From Dyella sedimenti (lineage in GTDB: Bacteria > Pseudomonadota > Gammaproteobacteria > Xanthomonadales > Rhodanobacteraceae), in the NCBI RefSeq assembly GCF_022760995.1, contig NZ_JAKWJO010000013.1:1-64000 (forward strand): a stretch of 64,000 nucleotides of DNA. Direction: 5' to 3'. Position numbers and translations under genes: made by a program. The notes under the pieces were generated by a model that saw only the letters and a list, made by a program, of their open reading frames with translations, had not been told where the DNA came from and made no database searches. Every line of letters begins with the position of its first letter. Position 1 is the stretch's first letter. Positions 8,279 to 16,320 of the stretch are shown here, in pieces.

Positions 8279-9646
8279 ATGTCCTCCCATGCCCTGACCG
8301 CCCTGTCCCCGCTGGACGGCCGCTACGCCAGCAAGGTCGAAGCGCTGCGCCCGATCTTCAGCGAATTCGGCCTGATGCACCGCCGCGTGCACGTGGAGAT
8401 CGAATGGCTGCTGGCGCTGGCCGCCGATCCGGGCATCGTGGAGCTGCCGGCGTTCTCCGCCGCGCAGATCGCCAAGCTCAAGGGCATCGCCGCCGATTTC
8501 AGCGTGGACGATGGCACGCGCATCAAGGCCATCGAGGCCACCACCAACCACGACGTGAAGGCGGTGGAATACTTCATCAAGGAGCGCATCGGCAACGATG
8601 CCGCGCTGGCCCAGGCCAAGGAATTCGTGCACTTCGCCTGCACCAGCGAGGACATCAACAACCTCTCCTATGCGCTGATGCTGCGCGATGCGCGCGAGCA
8701 GGTGCTGCTGCCCATGTTCGACGGCATCATCAATACGCTGCGCGAGCTGGCTCATGCCAACGCCGGCCTGCCGATGCTCTCGCGCACGCACGGCCAGACT
8801 GCCTCGCCCAGCACCCTGGGCAAGGAACTGGCCAACGTGGTGGCGCGCCTGGAGCGCCAGCGCAAGCAGCTGGCCGCGTTGGAGATCCCGGGCAAGATCA
8901 ACGGCGCGGTGGGCAACTACAACGCCCATGCCATCACCTATCCCGAGCTGGACTGGCGCGGCTTCTCGCAGCGCTTCGTGGAAAGCCTGGGCCTGGACTA
9001 CAACCCCTACACCACGCAGATCGAGCCGCACGACGGCGTGGCCGAATACTGCGACGCGGTGCGCCGCGCCAACATCATCCTGATCGACCTGGCGCGCGAC
9101 GTGTGGGGCTATATCTCGCTGGGCTATTTCAAGCAGGCGCTGAAGGCCGGCGAGGTGGGCTCGTCCACCATGCCGCACAAGGTCAACCCGATCGACTTCG
9201 AGAATGCCGAGGGCAACTTCGGCCTGGCCAACGCCCTGCTCGGCCATTTCGCCGAGAAGCTGCCGATCAGCCGCTGGCAGCGCGACCTCACCGATTCCAC
9301 CGTGCTGCGCGCGCTGGGCACCGCCTTCGGCCATACCCTGGTGGCGCTGGAATCGCTGAAGAAGGGCCTGGGCAAGCTCACCGTGAACGCCGACCGCCTC
9401 GCCGCCGACCTCGACGCCAGTTGGGAAGTGCTGGCCGAGGCCGTACAGACGGTGATGCGCCGCTATGGCCTACCCGAGCCCTACGAGCAGCTCAAGGCGC
9501 TGACCCGCGGCCAGGGCATCACGCGGGATTCCATGCGCGCCTTCATCACGGGGCTGGACCTGCCGGCCGATGCCAGGCAGCGTCTGCTGGACCTGACGCC
9601 GGGCGGCTATATCGGCCTGGCCGAGCCGTTGGCCAGGGATATCTGA
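8279..9646 (+). CDS. purB: Adenylosuccinate lyase
   Basis: 455 residues, as in E. coli PurB. It catalyses two fumarate-releasing steps of purine synthesis (SAICAR to AICAR, adenylosuccinate to AMP). The superfamily signature GSSTMPHKVNPIDFEN is near residue 295, and the motifs TSEDINN (about 121) and RTHGQTASP (about 170) are present. A TAAAAT at 8246-8251 could be the -10 box, giving a leader of about 25 nt. It is monocistronic by appearance, and a REP-like palindrome follows it. Confidence 0.97.
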   Translation: MSSHALTALSPLDGRYASKVEALRPIFSEFGLMHRRVHVEIEWLLALAADPGIVELPAFSAAQIAKLKGIAADFSVDDGTRIKAIEATTNHDVKAVEYFIKERIGNDAALAQAKEFVHFACTSEDINNLSYALMLRDAREQVLLPMFDGIINTLRELAHANAGLPMLSRTHGQTASPSTLGKELANVVARLERQRKQLAALEIPGKINGAVGNYNAHAITYPELDWRGFSQRFVESLGLDYNPYTTQIEPHDGVAEYCDAVRRANIILIDLARDVWGYISLGYFKQALKAGEVGSSTMPHKVNPIDFENAEGNFGLANALLGHFAEKLPISRWQRDLTDSTVLRALGTAFGHTLVALESLKKGLGKLTVNADRLAADLDASWEVLAEAVQTVMRRYGLPEPYEQLKALTRGQGITRDSMRAFITGLDLPADARQRLLDLTPGGYIGLAEPLARDI

Positions 9647-9659
9647 CCCTCGCGCCGGT

Positions 9660-9715
9660 CCTGTGCGCGACCGCCGTTATCGGACGGACAGGTCGCGCAC
9701 AGGGTGCGCTCCTAC
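9660..9715. repeat. REP-like palindromic element after purB
   Basis: A perfect 13-bp inverted repeat, CCTGTGCGCGACC (9660-9672) and GGTCGCGCACAGG (9691-9703), continues into GTGCGCTCCTAC. Read on the minus strand this is TGTAGGAGCGCACCC..., the pattern of extragenic REP elements common in pseudomonads and xanthomonads. It lies between convergent purB and cysK and may stabilise or end both messages. Confidence 0.6.
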
Positions 9716-9735
9716 AAAGAAGGGAATGAAGGGCG

Positions 9736-10677
9736 TTATTCCACCTCGTCCGAGCCCTCGTTGACGCCCTCGAACAGGAACGTGGAGAGGTAGCGTTCGC
9801 CGGTATCGGGCAGCATGGCCAGCAGCACCGCGCCTTCCGGCGCGTCCTTGGCCACCTGCAGCGCGGCAGCCAGCGTGGCGCCGGCCGAGATGCCCACGAA
9901 GATGCCCTCTTTCCGCGCCAGCTCGCGCGAGGTGTCGCGCGCCAGCACGTCGTCGACCGGCACGATCTGGTGCGCGACCTCGCGGTTGAGCACGGCCGGC
10001 ACGAAGTCAGGCGTCCAGCCCTGGATCTTGTGCGGCTGCCACTCCTTGCCCGACAGCAGCGCGGCGCCCGCCGGCTCGCTGGCGATCACCTTCACTTCCG
10101 GCCGCGCCACCTTCAGCACCTCGCCCACGCCGGTCAGCGTGCCGCCGGTGCCCCAGCCGGTGACGAAGTAGTCCAGCCGCTTGCCGGCGAAGTCGCGCAG
10201 GATCTCCGGAGCCGTGGTGTTGCGGTGGTAGGCCGGGTTGGCGGGGTTCTCGAACTGGCGGGCCAGGAACCAGCCATGCTTGTCGGCCAGTTCCTTGGCC
10301 TTGCGCACCATGCCGCTGCCGCGCTCGGCGGCGGGCGTGAGCACCACCTTGGCGCCGTAGGCGCGCATCAGCTTGCGGCGCTCGATCGAGAAGGTCTCGG
10401 TCATCACCGCCACGAATGGGTAGCCGCGCGCCGCGCATACCGCCGCCAGCGCCACGCCGGTGTTGCCGGAGGTCGCCTCCACCACGGTCTGCCCGGGCTT
10501 GAGCAGGCCCTTCTGCTCGGCGTCGATGATGATGGCGTAGGCCAGGCGGTCCTTCACCGAGCCGGCCGGATTGAATGCCTCCACCTTGGCATACAGCGTC
10601 ACGTGCTTCGGCGCCAGCCGATGGAGACGCACGATAGGCGTGTTGCCGATGGTGTCGAGAATGCTGTCGTAGATCAT
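9736..10677 (-). CDS. cysK: Cysteine synthase A (O-acetylserine sulfhydrylase)
   Basis: 313 residues. A PLP enzyme that joins sulfide to O-acetylserine to give cysteine, the last step of the surrounding pathway. The PLP lysine is in NPAGSVKDRLA (about residue 42), the substrate loop is TSGNTG (about 70), and the phosphate loop is GTGGTLTG (about 175). I chose the ATG at 10677 (MIYDSILDTIGNTP), with CGGAG in front; an upstream in-frame ATG adds only six unlikely residues. CysK and CysM are hard to separate by eye; neighbourhood and length favour CysK. Confidence 0.9.
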   Translation of the reverse strand: MIYDSILDTIGNTPIVRLHRLAPKHVTLYAKVEAFNPAGSVKDRLAYAIIIDAEQKGLLKPGQTVVEATSGNTGVALAAVCAARGYPFVAVMTETFSIERRKLMRAYGAKVVLTPAAERGSGMVRKAKELADKHGWFLARQFENPANPAYHRNTTAPEILRDFAGKRLDYFVTGWGTGGTLTGVGEVLKVARPEVKVIASEPAGAALLSGKEWQPHKIQGWTPDFVPAVLNREVAHQIVPVDDVLARDTSRELARKEGIFVGISAGATLAAALQVAKDAPEGAVLLAMLPDTGERYLSTFLFEGVNEGSDEVE

Positions 10678-10750
10678 GGAATCGCTCCGTGGCACGGCAT
10701 GGTGGGAAACGGTATCGCGCGATGGTGCGCCCGCGCGGGATAAGGATGTG

Positions 10751-12181
10751 TCAAGCCGCCACCCTGGATGGCGAATCGGCGGGCAGGGCCGCGAGCGGCG
10801 CCTGGCCGAACCAGCCCAGGGTGCCGGCCAGGGCCGCCACCTCGCCGACGATCAGCAGCGCCGGCGAACATACCTGGTGGGCCGCCGCGCGTTCGGCCAG
10901 TTCCGCCAGCGTGCCGGTGACCACGCGCTGCTCCGGCCGCGAACCGTTCTCGACCAGGGCGAACGGCGTGGTGGCGGCGCGCCCATGGGCGATCAACTGC
11001 CGTTGCAGCGTCGCCAGCTCGCCGATGCCCATGTAGAACGCCAGTGTCTGCCGCTCCTGCGCCAGCGCGGGCCAATCCAGCGTATCGACCGATTGGCGGC
11101 AATGCGCGGTCACCAGGCGCACCGACTGCGCATGATCGCGATGGGTCAGCGGAATGCCGGCATAGGCCGCACAGGCCAGCGCGGCGGTGATGCCGGGCAC
11201 CACTTCATAAGGGATGCCGTGGTGGCGCAAGAACTCAAGCTCCTCGCCGCCGCGGCCGAACACGAACGGATCGCCGCCCTTCAGCCGTACCACGCGCCGG
11301 CCCGCCGCGGCATGTTCGAGCATCAAGGCATGGATCTGCGCCTGGGTAGTGTGGTGGTGGCCGGCCTGCTTGGCCACTTCGATGCGCTCGGCATCGCGCC
11401 GCGCCAGCGCCAGCACCTCGGCGCTCACCAGCCGGTCGTGCAGGATCACGTCCGCCTCGTTCAGGGCGCGCAGGCCACGCAGGGTCAGCAAGCCGGGATC
11501 GCCCGGCCCGGCGCCCAGCAAGACCACCGAACCTGTCGCCGGTCGCGATGCCGCCGATGCCAGCAGGTTTTCGGCCGCCGCCTGCGCCAGGGCCCGTTGC
11601 CCGCGCCGCAGCAGGCCCTGTACCGGGCCTTCGAGCAGGTGCTGGTAGAAGCGCCGGCGCAGGGCGAGATCCGGCAGGCGGGTGCGAATCGCGCCCCGCA
11701 GTTCCGCCAGCATCGTGGCCAGCGGCCCGACCACCGGATCGACCAGGGTTTCCAGCCGCTCGCGCAGCAGGCGGGCCAGCATCGGCGCCTGGCCGCCGCT
11801 GGAAATGGCGATGGTGACCGGCGCGCGATCGACCACCGCCGGCACATGAAAACTGGAGCGCCCGGCGTCGTCCACCACGTTCACGAACAGCCGCCGCCGC
11901 TCGGCCAATGCCTGGATGCGCGCATGCAGGGCCGCGTCGTCGCTGGCGGCCACCACCAGCCACACCTCGTCCAGCCAGCTCTCCTCGAAACGCTCCGGGC
12001 GCCAGCGGATGCGCCCCTGCCCGGCCCACGCCCGCAACGCCGGGGTAAGCGCCGGCGCGCCCACGATCACCCGCGCGCCGGCCTCCAGCAGCGCGGCCGC
12101 CTTGCGCTCGCCCACCACGCCACCGCCCACCACCAGCACCTGGCGGCCGGCAAGGTCGGCGAACAGCGGGTACAGCTTCAT
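10751..12181 (-). CDS. cysG: Siroheme synthase (trifunctional CysG)
   Basis: 476 residues, started at the ATG at 12181 (MKLYPLFADLAGRQVLVVGGG). The N-terminal domain (1-210) has the NAD loop VVGGGVVGERKA and performs precorrin-2 oxidation and iron insertion. The C-terminal domain (about 220-460) has the uroporphyrinogen-III methyltransferase motifs GAGPGDPGLLTLRG and VRLKGGDPFVFGRGGEE. It makes siroheme, the cofactor needed by CysI encoded nearby. A 73-bp gap separates it from cysK; the two probably share a message. The Pro-rich run-off ending LPADSPSRVAA lengthens the C-terminus relative to E. coli CysG (457 residues). Confidence 0.95.
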   Translation of the reverse strand: MKLYPLFADLAGRQVLVVGGGVVGERKAAALLEAGARVIVGAPALTPALRAWAGQGRIRWRPERFEESWLDEVWLVVAASDDAALHARIQALAERRRLFVNVVDDAGRSSFHVPAVVDRAPVTIAISSGGQAPMLARLLRERLETLVDPVVGPLATMLAELRGAIRTRLPDLALRRRFYQHLLEGPVQGLLRRGQRALAQAAAENLLASAASRPATGSVVLLGAGPGDPGLLTLRGLRALNEADVILHDRLVSAEVLALARRDAERIEVAKQAGHHHTTQAQIHALMLEHAAAGRRVVRLKGGDPFVFGRGGEELEFLRHHGIPYEVVPGITAALACAAYAGIPLTHRDHAQSVRLVTAHCRQSVDTLDWPALAQERQTLAFYMGIGELATLQRQLIAHGRAATTPFALVENGSRPEQRVVTGTLAELAERAAAHQVCSPALLIVGEVAALAGTLGWFGQAPLAALPADSPSRVAA

Positions 12182-12718
12182 CGGGACGCGGGCTCCCTGC
12201 AGCGTGGACGGCATCGGTCCGGCCCACGCTAGCAAGCCATGCGGGCGATACAAATGATTTGTGCGACCAGGGATATGCCGCGCTGTTATAAGCGCTTGTC
12301 CACGATCTCCGCCTGGCCAGCGAGCACCCCGCCCCAACCCTCCCCTGCACGCAGGGGAGGGGGCAGTGCGCGCACGTTTTGACTCCTCTCCTGCATGCAG
12401 GAGCGCCAGTGCTCGCACGTCTTGGCTCCTCCCCCTGCGCGCAAGGGGAGGTTGGGAGGGGGTAGCAGGTGCGCCGAGATCTTGAACAGGTTCCAAGCCC
12501 CCCCCTGGGACGATCGTGTATTGACGCGTCGCAGCAACAGATGTATAGACGTCTAATTCACGACCACTGCCAAGGTCATCTCATGGACAGTCATCGCCCA
12601 CCGCTGGGAACCGCCCCGGCTGCCTGCGCAGGCAGGGTGCCGGCCGGCCAGGGCGCGCGATGTATCCGCCCTGCGACCACAAGCCCTGCCCCCTTCGATC
12701 GCTTGCGGAACCTGAGCC
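12182..12718. other. 537-bp gap between divergent cysG and the cysB-like gene
   Basis: No credible gene. The left half holds the nested palindromes described at 12327-12462. The right half (12470-12718) should hold the promoter of the LysR gene; I see no near-consensus pair of boxes there, only an AT-richer patch around 12535-12560. The cysG promoter must lie close to 12190-12300. Confidence 0.5.
12327..12462. repeat. Nested palindromic repeat block upstream of cysG
   Basis: Three hairpins stand in a row: CCCTCCCCTGC/GCAGGGGAGGG (12338-12361), CTCCTGCATGCAGGAG (12388-12403), and CCTCCCC/GGGGAGG (12428-12451). The outermost arms (CCCCAACCCTCCCC and GGGGAGGTTGGGAGGGGG) also pair across the block. 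A direct repeat of the form CAGTGCKCGCACGT appears at 12364 and 12408. It looks like a mobile palindromic intergenic element. Confidence 0.55.
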
Positions 12719-13738
12719 ATGACCCTTACCCAACTGCGCTATCTGGTCGCCATCGCTGATGCCGGCCTGAACATCACCCTCGCGGCCGAGCGGGTGCATG
12801 CCACCCAGCCCGGCCTGAGCAAGCTGCTGCGCCAGCTTGAGGACGAGCTGGGCTTCCAACTGTTCCACCGCAAGGGCCGCAGCCTCCACGCCATCACCCA
12901 CGCGGGCACGCACGTGCTCGAACGGGCGCGTACCATCCTGGCGGAGGCGGCCAACATCCGTTCCATCGCCGCCAACCTGCGCAACGAGTCGCGCGGCACG
13001 CTGCGTATCGCCACTACCCATACCCAGGCCCGCTTCGCCCTGCCCAGCGCGGTCGCCGCGCTGAGCCGCAGCTACCCGCAGGTCAGCGTGCACCTGCAGC
13101 CGGTCAGCGACTCGGACGTGATCTCGCTGCTGGATGGTGGCCAGGTGGACCTGGCCATCGTCAGCACGGCGGCCGGCGCCCCCCCGCCCAACGGCATCGC
13201 CCTGCCCGCCTATCGCTGGAACCGCGTGGTGGTGGTGCCCAAAGACCACCCACTGTCGCGCCAGAAGCACGCGCCCACGCTGGAGCAGCTCGCCGCGCAC
13301 CCGCTGATCAGCTACGACTCCTCGCTCAAGCCCGAGTCCTCGCTGGCCCGCGCCTTCCACACCGCCAGCCTGCACCCGCAGATCGTGATGACGGCCAGCG
13401 ACGCCGACCTCATCAAGACCTACGTGCGCGAAGGGCTGGGCATCGGCGTGCTGGCCGAAATGGCCTACCAGCCCGAGCACGATACCGACCTGCGCCAACT
13501 GGGCGCCGACCACCTGTTCGCCGCCTGCACCACCTGGATCGTGCTGCGCCGCGAAAGCGTGCTGCGCGAATACGCGCTGGATTTCATCGGCGTGTTCGCC
13601 CCGCACCTGGAGCGCCGCGCCGTCAGCCGCGCGCTCACCAGCGGCGGCGCCGGCACCTCGCAGTGGCCGGGCGTGCCGCATTGGCGCGAGCGGCAAGTGC
13701 CGCACAGGGTGGCCGAGCCGCTGGTGGAGGCGCAGTAG
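12719..13738 (+). CDS. cysB: LysR family regulator, CysB-like
   Basis: 339 residues, longer than an average LysR protein and matching CysB/Cbl. The N-terminal helix-turn-helix (MTLTQLRYLVAIADAGLNI, with ERVHATQPGLSKLLRQLED) is followed by the two-lobe effector domain (LRIATTHTQARFALPSAV at about 98, then DLAIVSTAAG). The TTHTQARF segment is characteristic of the CysB group, which senses O-acetylserine or sulfate-related signals. It sits inside the cys locus on the opposite strand, fitting a regulator of the flanking sulfate genes. The symbol rests on similarity and context. Confidence 0.85.
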   Translation: MTLTQLRYLVAIADAGLNITLAAERVHATQPGLSKLLRQLEDELGFQLFHRKGRSLHAITHAGTHVLERARTILAEAANIRSIAANLRNESRGTLRIATTHTQARFALPSAVAALSRSYPQVSVHLQPVSDSDVISLLDGGQVDLAIVSTAAGAPPPNGIALPAYRWNRVVVVPKDHPLSRQKHAPTLEQLAAHPLISYDSSLKPESSLARAFHTASLHPQIVMTASDADLIKTYVREGLGIGVLAEMAYQPEHDTDLRQLGADHLFAACTTWIVLRRESVLREYALDFIGVFAPHLERRAVSRALTSGGAGTSQWPGVPHWRERQVPHRVAEPLVEAQ

Positions 13739-13757
13739 CCTCGCCTGGGTGGTGGCA

Positions 13758-15527
13758 TCAGCCCCGCAGCAGGCCGCGTTTTTCCAGCAGCGAGACGATG
13801 TGCCCGGCCAGCACCCGCGGATCGGCGGCGTGGCCATCCACGCGCAATTCAGGCTGCGCGGGCTCCTCATAGGGATCGCTGATCCCGGTGAAATGTGCGA
13901 TGGCTCCCGCGCGAGCCTGCGCATACAGACCCTTGCGATCACGCGCCTCGCAGACCTCCAGCGGCGTGGCCACGTGGATTTCGATGAAATCACCATGGCC
14001 CTCGACCAGCGCGCGGGCCTGCGCGCGCGCCTGGGCGTAGGGCGCGATCGGCGCGCACACCGCGATGCCGCCATGGCGCACGATCTCGCTGGCGACGTAG
14101 CCGATGCGCACGACGTTGGCATCGCGATCCTCGCGCGAGAAGCCCAGTCCCTTGGACAGGTGCTTGCGCACCTCGTCGCCATCCAGCACGGTGATCGGGC
14201 GGCTGGTGCGTTCCAGCAACTGGGCCACCACCGCCTGCGCGAGGGTCGATTTGCCCGCGCCGGACAATCCCGTGAAGAACAGCGCGAAGCCTCGCGCGGC
14301 TCGCGCCGGATGCCGCTCGCGAAGGATCTCCACCACCTCGGGGAAGGAGAACCACGCGGGAATCTCGCTGCCTTCCTGCAGGTGTTGACGCAGCTGGGTA
14401 CCGGAGATGTCGCGTACCTCGTCCTCCGGCCGCAGCTCGGTGGTGGGCAGGTAGGCGTCGCGGTTGGCGACGTACACCATGGCCGGGAACGGCACGATGC
14501 GGATGCCCAGTTCATCCTGGTGCCGTTCCAGCAGGCGTTGCGCATCGAACGGTCCATAGAACGGCTTGCCGTTGGCGTCGTTGCCGGGACCGGCGTGGTC
14601 GCGCCCGACGATGAAATGGCTGGCGCCGTAGTTCTTGCGGATGATCGCGTGCCACAGCGCCTCGCGCGGCCCGCCCATGCGCATGGCCAGCGGCAGCAGC
14701 GACAGCCTGGCGCTGTTGGCCGGGTATTGCGGCAGCAGCGCCTGGTAGCAGCGCACGCGGGTGTAATGGTCGATGTCGCCGGGCTTGGTGCGTCCCACCG
14801 ATGGCTGCACCAGCAGCTTGGCGTCCACCTGCTGCGCCGCGCGCAAGGTCAGCTCGCGATGGGCGCGGTGCATCGGGTTGCGCGTCTGGAACGCCACGAT
14901 GCGGTGCCAGCCCTGCGCGGCGAACCAGGCGCGCAGGCTGCGCGGCGTATCGCGCAGGGCGGTGAAGTCGTAGTGCGACGGCGGCTGGATGCCGCGTACT
15001 CGCCCGCCCAGGTTGACCGGGCGGTAGCGCTCCAGTAGCTCGGCCACGCCCGGGTGCGCGGGGTCGGTGGTACCGAACACCTTGAGCGCCTCCTGCACGC
15101 GGTCCGGCCGGTAGATGTCCGTCACCTCGAGCACGGCCAGCGGCACGCCCTGCGCATCACGCAGGACCACCTCGCTGCCGGGAACGAGGCGCCCGGCGAA
15201 GGCCTCGCTCACGTCCAGGGTGACCGGTATCGGCCACAGCGTGCCGTCGGCCAGTCGCATCGCCTCGACCACGCCGGTGTAGTCGTGGCGGTCGAGGAAG
15301 CCCTCCAGCGGCGAGAAGGCGCCGTTGAGCAACAGCTCCAGGTCGCACAGCTGGCGCGTATCGAGATCGAGGCCCGGCAGGCCGGCGCCGCGGCTCTTCA
15401 ACGCCTCCGCTTCGTCGGGCGGCAGGTAAAGCTCCTTGAGCACGCCGCCATGCGGGGCGATCAGCGGGGCGGTATCGACGTCGGCGGCGGGGTCGGCCTG
15501 GAAGGGAGCGAGGGCGCTAGGGCTCAT
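13758..15527 (-). CDS. Bifunctional sulfate adenylyltransferase / adenylylsulfate kinase
   Basis: 589 residues, started at 15527 (MSPSALAPFQ). Residues about 25-395 are a single-chain (Sat-type) ATP sulfurylase with QTRNPMHRAHRE (about 190) and GRDHAGPG (about 285), not the heterodimeric CysD/CysN of enterics. Residues about 410-589 are an APS kinase (CysC) with Walker A GLSGAGKST and the DGDEVRKHLSKGLGFS segment. The fusion converts sulfate and two ATP to PAPS. The 70-bp gap from cysH on the same strand suggests cotranscription. It is convergent with the cysB-like gene, 19 bp away. Confidence 0.95.
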   Translation of the reverse strand: MSPSALAPFQADPAADVDTAPLIAPHGGVLKELYLPPDEAEALKSRGAGLPGLDLDTRQLCDLELLLNGAFSPLEGFLDRHDYTGVVEAMRLADGTLWPIPVTLDVSEAFAGRLVPGSEVVLRDAQGVPLAVLEVTDIYRPDRVQEALKVFGTTDPAHPGVAELLERYRPVNLGGRVRGIQPPSHYDFTALRDTPRSLRAWFAAQGWHRIVAFQTRNPMHRAHRELTLRAAQQVDAKLLVQPSVGRTKPGDIDHYTRVRCYQALLPQYPANSARLSLLPLAMRMGGPREALWHAIIRKNYGASHFIVGRDHAGPGNDANGKPFYGPFDAQRLLERHQDELGIRIVPFPAMVYVANRDAYLPTTELRPEDEVRDISGTQLRQHLQEGSEIPAWFSFPEVVEILRERHPARAARGFALFFTGLSGAGKSTLAQAVVAQLLERTSRPITVLDGDEVRKHLSKGLGFSREDRDANVVRIGYVASEIVRHGGIAVCAPIAPYAQARAQARALVEGHGDFIEIHVATPLEVCEARDRKGLYAQARAGAIAHFTGISDPYEEPAQPELRVDGHAADPRVLAGHIVSLLEKRGLLRG

Positions 15528-15597
15528 GGGTTGTCTTGACTTGTCGGGGCGGTGGCCGGCTCGGCGGCCGGCATCTGTCGTTTTTCTGTGCGCGGGC

Positions 15598-16320
15598 TCA
15601 GGCCAGGCCATGCAGCCCGCATTCACGCTTGAGTCCGAAGAAACGCGTGGCTTCGGCGTCCTTGCCAGGCTCCCAGCGATGGCTGGTATGCACGTCGCCG
15701 ATGGAAAGGTAGCCCTGCTCCCACAGCGGGTGGTAAGGCAGGCCGTGCCGGCGCAGGTACAGCCCGACGTCGCGGTCGGTCCAGTCGGCGATCGGGTGGA
15801 ATTTCCAGCGACCGTCGCGACGCTCGGCGAACGGGATCGCCGCGCGCGTGCGCGCCTGGCTGCGCCGCAGGCCGGCGAACCACGAGCCGGCGCCCAGCTC
15901 CCGCAATGCCCGCTGCATCGGCTCTACCTTGCGCAGTCGGTTGTAGCGGTCGATACCTGGCACGCCCTGTTCCCATAGCTTGCCTTCGCGGGCCTCCAGC
16001 CAGGCGGGGCTTTGCGGCGCGCTGTAGACCTTCAGGTTCAGTGACAGCCGCACGCTCAGTTCATCGACGAACTGGTAGGTCTCGGGGAACAGGTAGCCGG
16101 TGTCAACCAGGATCACCGGCAGGTCCGGGCGCTGCCGGGTCAGCAGGTGCAGCGATACCGCCGCCTGCGCGCCGAAGCTGGAGGACAGCACGTGCGTGCC
16201 GGGTGCGTAGGCCATGGCCCAGATCACGCGCTGTTCCGCGCCGAGCGTGGCCAGCCATGCGTTCAATGCTTCCAGCGCCCTGGGATCGTGCTGCGCTTCC
16301 TCCAGCAGCGCCTGGTTCAT
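15598..16320 (-). CDS. cysH: Phosphoadenylylsulfate (PAPS) reductase
   Basis: 240 residues. Reduces PAPS to sulfite with thioredoxin. The P-loop-like SSSFGAQAAVSLHLL (about 47) and the C-terminal catalytic ECGLH are present. The extra cysteine pairs that hold the 4Fe-4S cluster in APS reductases are absent, so this is the PAPS-dependent type, which agrees with the APS kinase domain encoded next door. The start overlaps the cysI stop by 4 nt (ATGA). Confidence 0.95.
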   Translation of the reverse strand: MNQALLEEAQHDPRALEALNAWLATLGAEQRVIWAMAYAPGTHVLSSSFGAQAAVSLHLLTRQRPDLPVILVDTGYLFPETYQFVDELSVRLSLNLKVYSAPQSPAWLEAREGKLWEQGVPGIDRYNRLRKVEPMQRALRELGAGSWFAGLRRSQARTRAAIPFAERRDGRWKFHPIADWTDRDVGLYLRRHGLPYHPLWEQGYLSIGDVHTSHRWEPGKDAEATRFFGLKRECGLHGLA

